Shown in pieces: positions 60,763-64,000 of a DNA stretch of 64,000 nt. Made by a program: the position numbers and the translations under genes. Origin of the DNA: G020354785 sp964521285. GTDB lineage: Bacteria > Bacteroidota > Bacteroidia > Bacteroidales > UBA10428. Under the pieces are notes generated by a model that saw only the letters and a list, made by a program, of their open reading frames with translations, was not told the DNA's origin and did no database searches. The number at the start of each line of letters is the position of its first letter. Position 1 is the first letter of the stretch. Location: NCBI GenBank assembly GCA_964521285.1, contig CAZFQS010000001.1, positions 225,759 to 289,758 on the forward strand. The letters run 5' to 3'.

Positions 60763-63384
60763 ATGTCTGAAAATAATCAAGTAAAAAGCACCAGATCGAC
60801 TGAAAGATCTAAAATAATCCTTGCAGGATTTCTTGTTGGATTAGTTTTCACTTTGATTGCATGGACTATTGATATAATTATAAACAAAATTCATATCTCA
60901 TTTGCAGGAATTCATCAAATACATAAGGATAATCCTATTATTTTCCTGATAGATCTAATACCTTTTATAACAGTAATCACAATTTATATAATAAATCGCA
61001 AAAGAGAAGAAGAAAAAAAGGTATTTGATGCCAGGATAAAAGAAAGGGATGCAAGACTTGATAAAATGGCAGAATTCGCCAAGCAAATAGGTGAAGGTAA
61101 TTACGAGGCACAATTAGACATAGCAACAAATAATGACATCCTGGCAAATTCTCTGTTATTAATGCGTAATAACCTGTTATCTAATTATAAAAAAGAATCG
61201 GAACAAAGCTGGATTGCAGAAGGTAAAGAAATAATTTCCGATATATTAAGATTGAATAACAAAATTGAGGAATTGGCCAGTCAGGTTATTCAGGAGCTGG
61301 TTAAATATATAAAAGTAATCCAGGGGGCATTATATCTGTTAGATGAAGACAAAGAAACACTAATAAACGTTGCTACCTATGGTTATAATAGAAAAAAGTA
61401 TATAAACCAGGAATTCAAAGTCGGATATGGCTTAATAGGTCAATGCGCCTTTGAAATGGAGCATATTTACAGAACAGAAATTCCTGAAGACTATGCTACT
61501 ATTACTTCAGGAATTCTTGGGGATAAGAAACCACAAAGTATTTTGATAGTCCCCCTGATTTCTGATGAGAAATTACAGGGGGTTGTTGAATTTGCTTCAA
61601 TTGAACCTGAGATTAGCGAACTAACAATCACATATTTAAAAGAACTGGCTGAAATTATTGCCCGCACAATATTCAATCTTAGAGTAAATCAAAGAACAGA
61701 ACAATTATTAAGAGAATCGCAACAGATGACTATTGAGCTTAAGGAGAATGAAGAGCAATTAAAGAGAAATGCAGAGGATATGCGGGCCACACAGGAAGAG
61801 CTAAAAAAATCAAACGAACAACTGGAAGCTAAGATAATTGAAGTAGAGAATGCTCAAAAAAGACTTCATTCATTACTGGAGAATGCGTCAGAGATTATAT
61901 CAATATATGATGAGAATATGGTAATGACTTATGAAAGTCCTTCTGTTACAAAAATACTTGGATATACTCCTGAAGAGATGATGGGAGGAAAAGATATTGA
62001 GAGACTTACCCGGAAAGGAGAAACCAGCATCCACGAAATGTTTAAACAGCTATTGGAAAAACCCGACAATCCTGTTACCATTCAATATACATATATGAGA
62101 AAGAATGGCAAGAAAATATTTATTGAAAGTACAGGACGTAACTTGCTGGACGATCCCGCTATAAATGGTATTATTCTTAACTCAACAGATATTACTGAAA
62201 GAAAGCGGGCAGAAAGAGAAGAAAGGCTGAAAAGTAAAATGCAGGCACTTTCTGAAAACTCTCTGGACTTGATTATTCGTTTAAGTACGGTTGGTCAATA
62301 CTTTTATGCAAATCCTGTAGTGGAGTATTATATGCAAGTCAAACCTGCAGAATTGATCAATAAAACGCTAGATGAAGTTTCATATTCAGATGCACTTTAC
62401 AAATATTTTAAAGATACTATTGAAATAATAAAAGCTTCTCCACAAAAAACAAATACAGAAATAACAATTCCTGCTGTTATAGATAGTAGTAAAACTGACA
62501 GGATAATGTCCGTAGACGCGATTCCTGAATTTAACGAGAACGAACTTGAAACCATACTTTTCGTTGGCCACGACATTACAGAAGCCAAACAGATTGAGCT
62601 TGAAATTCAGGATAAAAACAGAAAGATACAAGACTCAATTAATTATGCAGAAAGAATTCAATCTTCTATACTGCCAGATAATAAATTGGTAAGACAATAT
62701 CTGCCAAAATCATTTATTTATTACAAGCCCAGGGATGTTGTAAGCGGAGATTTTCCCTGGTTTTTTAAGAGAGGTGATTTAATATATATAGCTGCTATTG
62801 ATTGTACGGGACATGGGGTTCCCGGAGCTCTTTTATCATTTGTAGGTTATTTTCTTTTAAATAATATTGTTGATCACGAGAAAAAAATGACTGCTTCAGA
62901 AATATGTGATCAGCTGCATTATGCTGTAAGGAAAACCCTTAAACAGGATAAACAGGATGCTGAAGCCAGAGACGGAATGGACATCGCCTTCTGTCAAATA
63001 GACCACAGGGAAAAAGAGGTACAATTTGCTGGTGCACACAGATCACTATACCTGCTAAGAAATGGTGAACTTACTGAATTTAAAGGAAACCGAAAGGCTA
63101 TTGGAGGTATTCCACATAGAAAAAGGGCTGAAGATGACTTTACAAATCATATGATAAAATATAAACATGGAGATAAAATTTTCTTCTTTTCTGACGGATT
63201 GCCTGATCAGCTGGGAGGTCCCGAGATGAAAAAATATTCTCCAAAAAGAATAAGAGAATCAATTTTAAACAATAAAGATTTGTCAATGGAAAAATATAAT
63301 GCTTATTTTGCTGAAGATTTTGAAAAATGGAGGGGTAATAATAAGCAAATTGATGATGTTTTATTAATTGCCATTGAATTCTGA
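60763..63384 (+). CDS. Membrane GAF-PAS-PAS protein with SpoIIE/PP2C phosphatase output (SiaA-like role)
   Basis: The 873-residue protein has two transmembrane helices (about 18-40 and 60-80) and a HAMP-like linker. A GAF domain (about 155-300), a coiled coil (307-375) containing ATQEE, and two PAS domains (about 370-485 and 492-615) follow. The C-terminal PP2C domain (about 625-873) has intact motifs: VVSGDFPW with Asp663, DCTGHGVPGALLS with Asp680, SDGLPDQLGG and the final IDDVLLIAIEF. It should dephosphorylate a Ser/Thr phosphoprotein. The next gene, overlapping by one base, encodes a SiaB-like kinase, so the pair mirrors SiaA-SiaB of Pseudomonas. Confidence 0.92.
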   Translation: MSENNQVKSTRSTERSKIILAGFLVGLVFTLIAWTIDIIINKIHISFAGIHQIHKDNPIIFLIDLIPFITVITIYIINRKREEEKKVFDARIKERDARLDKMAEFAKQIGEGNYEAQLDIATNNDILANSLLLMRNNLLSNYKKESEQSWIAEGKEIISDILRLNNKIEELASQVIQELVKYIKVIQGALYLLDEDKETLINVATYGYNRKKYINQEFKVGYGLIGQCAFEMEHIYRTEIPEDYATITSGILGDKKPQSILIVPLISDEKLQGVVEFASIEPEISELTITYLKELAEIIARTIFNLRVNQRTEQLLRESQQMTIELKENEEQLKRNAEDMRATQEELKKSNEQLEAKIIEVENAQKRLHSLLENASEIISIYDENMVMTYESPSVTKILGYTPEEMMGGKDIERLTRKGETSIHEMFKQLLEKPDNPVTIQYTYMRKNGKKIFIESTGRNLLDDPAINGIILNSTDITERKRAEREERLKSKMQALSENSLDLIIRLSTVGQYFYANPVVEYYMQVKPAELINKTLDEVSYSDALYKYFKDTIEIIKASPQKTNTEITIPAVIDSSKTDRIMSVDAIPEFNENELETILFVGHDITEAKQIELEIQDKNRKIQDSINYAERIQSSILPDNKLVRQYLPKSFIYYKPRDVVSGDFPWFFKRGDLIYIAAIDCTGHGVPGALLSFVGYFLLNNIVDHEKKMTASEICDQLHYAVRKTLKQDKQDAEARDGMDIAFCQIDHREKEVQFAGAHRSLYLLRNGELTEFKGNRKAIGGIPHRKRAEDDFTNHMIKYKHGDKIFFFSDGLPDQLGGPEMKKYSPKRIRESILNNKDLSMEKYNAYFAEDFEKWRGNNKQIDDVLLIAIEF

Positions 63385-63995
63385 TGAAAATAACTCAACT
63401 AAAAATTACTAATATGGACAAAAATAAAGATATTAAGGGCTTTCTAGAATTTGTATACGAGTTTTATAAGACAATGAAAGCTCATGAAATTACCCTGGTA
63501 TATGAAGGTGAAATCACTCACCAGATAACCAAAGCTTTTACATCTTTAACAGAATCGAATATGGCTAAGGATGATGAAGCCGGATCAGTTCAAAGAAAGG
63601 TGTTTCATGTAATGGTTGAATGTCTGCAAAATATAAGTAAACATGCTGAAGACTTTACATCTGATGATTATCTCTTCTCAGGAAGAGGAATATTCTTGGT
63701 AAGTAAGGGAGAAAATGAATATAGCGTAACAACTGGTAATGCCATTGAAAATGACAGGATTGAGGAACTAACAGAAATGCTTGAGCAAATAAACAGGATG
63801 GATAAGGACGAACTTAAACAACTTTATAAAAGACAAATGAAAGAAGGGCGGTTATCCGATAAAGGAGGGGCAGGACTCGGCTTTATTGATATCAAAAGGA
63901 AAACAGGAAAAGAGTTGGAATACCATTTCCTACCTATTTCTGATGATACTTCATTCTTTTTATTAACTTCAACAATATCTAGAGAAGAGATTTAA
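63384..63995 (+). CDS. SiaB-family protein kinase
   Basis: The 203-residue soluble protein has the SiaB-family order. An N-terminal region contains LVYEGEIT near 38-45. A GHKL-like N box follows, VMVECLQNISKHAED, with Glu79, Asn83 and His87. The glycine-rich ATP lid is GGAGLGFIDIKRK near 160, and strand FFLLTSTI ends it. In Pseudomonas, SiaB phosphorylates SiaC and SiaA removes the phosphate. Here it overlaps the PP2C gene by one base (TGATG), implying coupled translation and a kinase/phosphatase pair. A SiaC-like target gene would be expected just to the right, outside the window. Confidence 0.88.
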   Translation: MKITQLKITNMDKNKDIKGFLEFVYEFYKTMKAHEITLVYEGEITHQITKAFTSLTESNMAKDDEAGSVQRKVFHVMVECLQNISKHAEDFTSDDYLFSGRGIFLVSKGENEYSVTTGNAIENDRIEELTEMLEQINRMDKDELKQLYKRQMKEGRLSDKGGAGLGFIDIKRKTGKELEYHFLPISDDTSFFLLTSTISREEI

Positions 63996-64000
63996 ACAAA

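Overview
The window is AT-rich chromosomal DNA from a member of the Bacteroidota, probably an environmental Bacteroidales or Marinilabiliales-like lineage. The signs are SusC/SusD pairs, a type IX secretion sorting domain, DUF5723 and DUF3857 families, lipoproteins with acidic residues after the lipid Cys, TAnnTTTG promoter elements and a general lack of Shine-Dalgarno sequences. The lineage call is an inference from gene families; no rRNA is present.

Layout. 1-6.4 kb: the tail of one SusD gene, then a fasciclin-domain lipoprotein, SusC and SusD (an outer-membrane uptake system, substrate unknown). 6.4-8.4 kb: divergent rpsT and rpsP-rimM; S16 carries a very long charged tail with a fresh 45-bp tandem duplication. 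8.4-17.4 kb: nucleoside transporter, a TPR/SpoIIE-type phosphatase facing a TPR protein, an acyltransferase, a small secreted protein and lipoate ligase. 17.6-34.8 kb: mainly housekeeping (pepT, membrane pyrophosphatase, an NmrA-like oxidoreductase with an atypical strong Shine-Dalgarno, comM/DUF5723/lipoprotein/gmhA, mutL, folK, sppA, lpxK, a purine nucleoside phosphorylase, CPBP protease). 35-39 kb: Fic protein, tRNA-Glu with a near-ideal promoter, mpl, a lone receiver protein. 39-49 kb: cell-surface and envelope genes (T9SS cargo, C1q-like protein, a decayed beta-barrel gene end, transglutaminase-like protein, two L,D-transpeptidases, lipoproteins).

49-64 kb: a continuous, almost entirely plus-strand signalling block. 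It opens with a PAS histidine kinase, a receiver and a receiver-kinase hybrid. A TPR/PD40/double-SPOR envelope protein follows. The last part is a tight set: CheR, a membrane sensor (HAMP/GAF/coiled coil/PAS, no output domain), a degenerate CheR paralogue, a receiver-less CheB, a membrane GAF protein, a GAF/PAS/PAS/PP2C phosphatase and a SiaB-family kinase. There is no CheA, CheW, CheY or chemoreceptor signalling domain in the window.

The best candidate for an undescribed system is this last set. I infer that CheR/CheB chemistry may have been recruited to adapt GAF-coiled-coil sensors that feed a Sia-like partner switch (PP2C phosphatase against SiaB kinase). The phosphoprotein target, expected to be SiaC-like, would lie just beyond the right edge.
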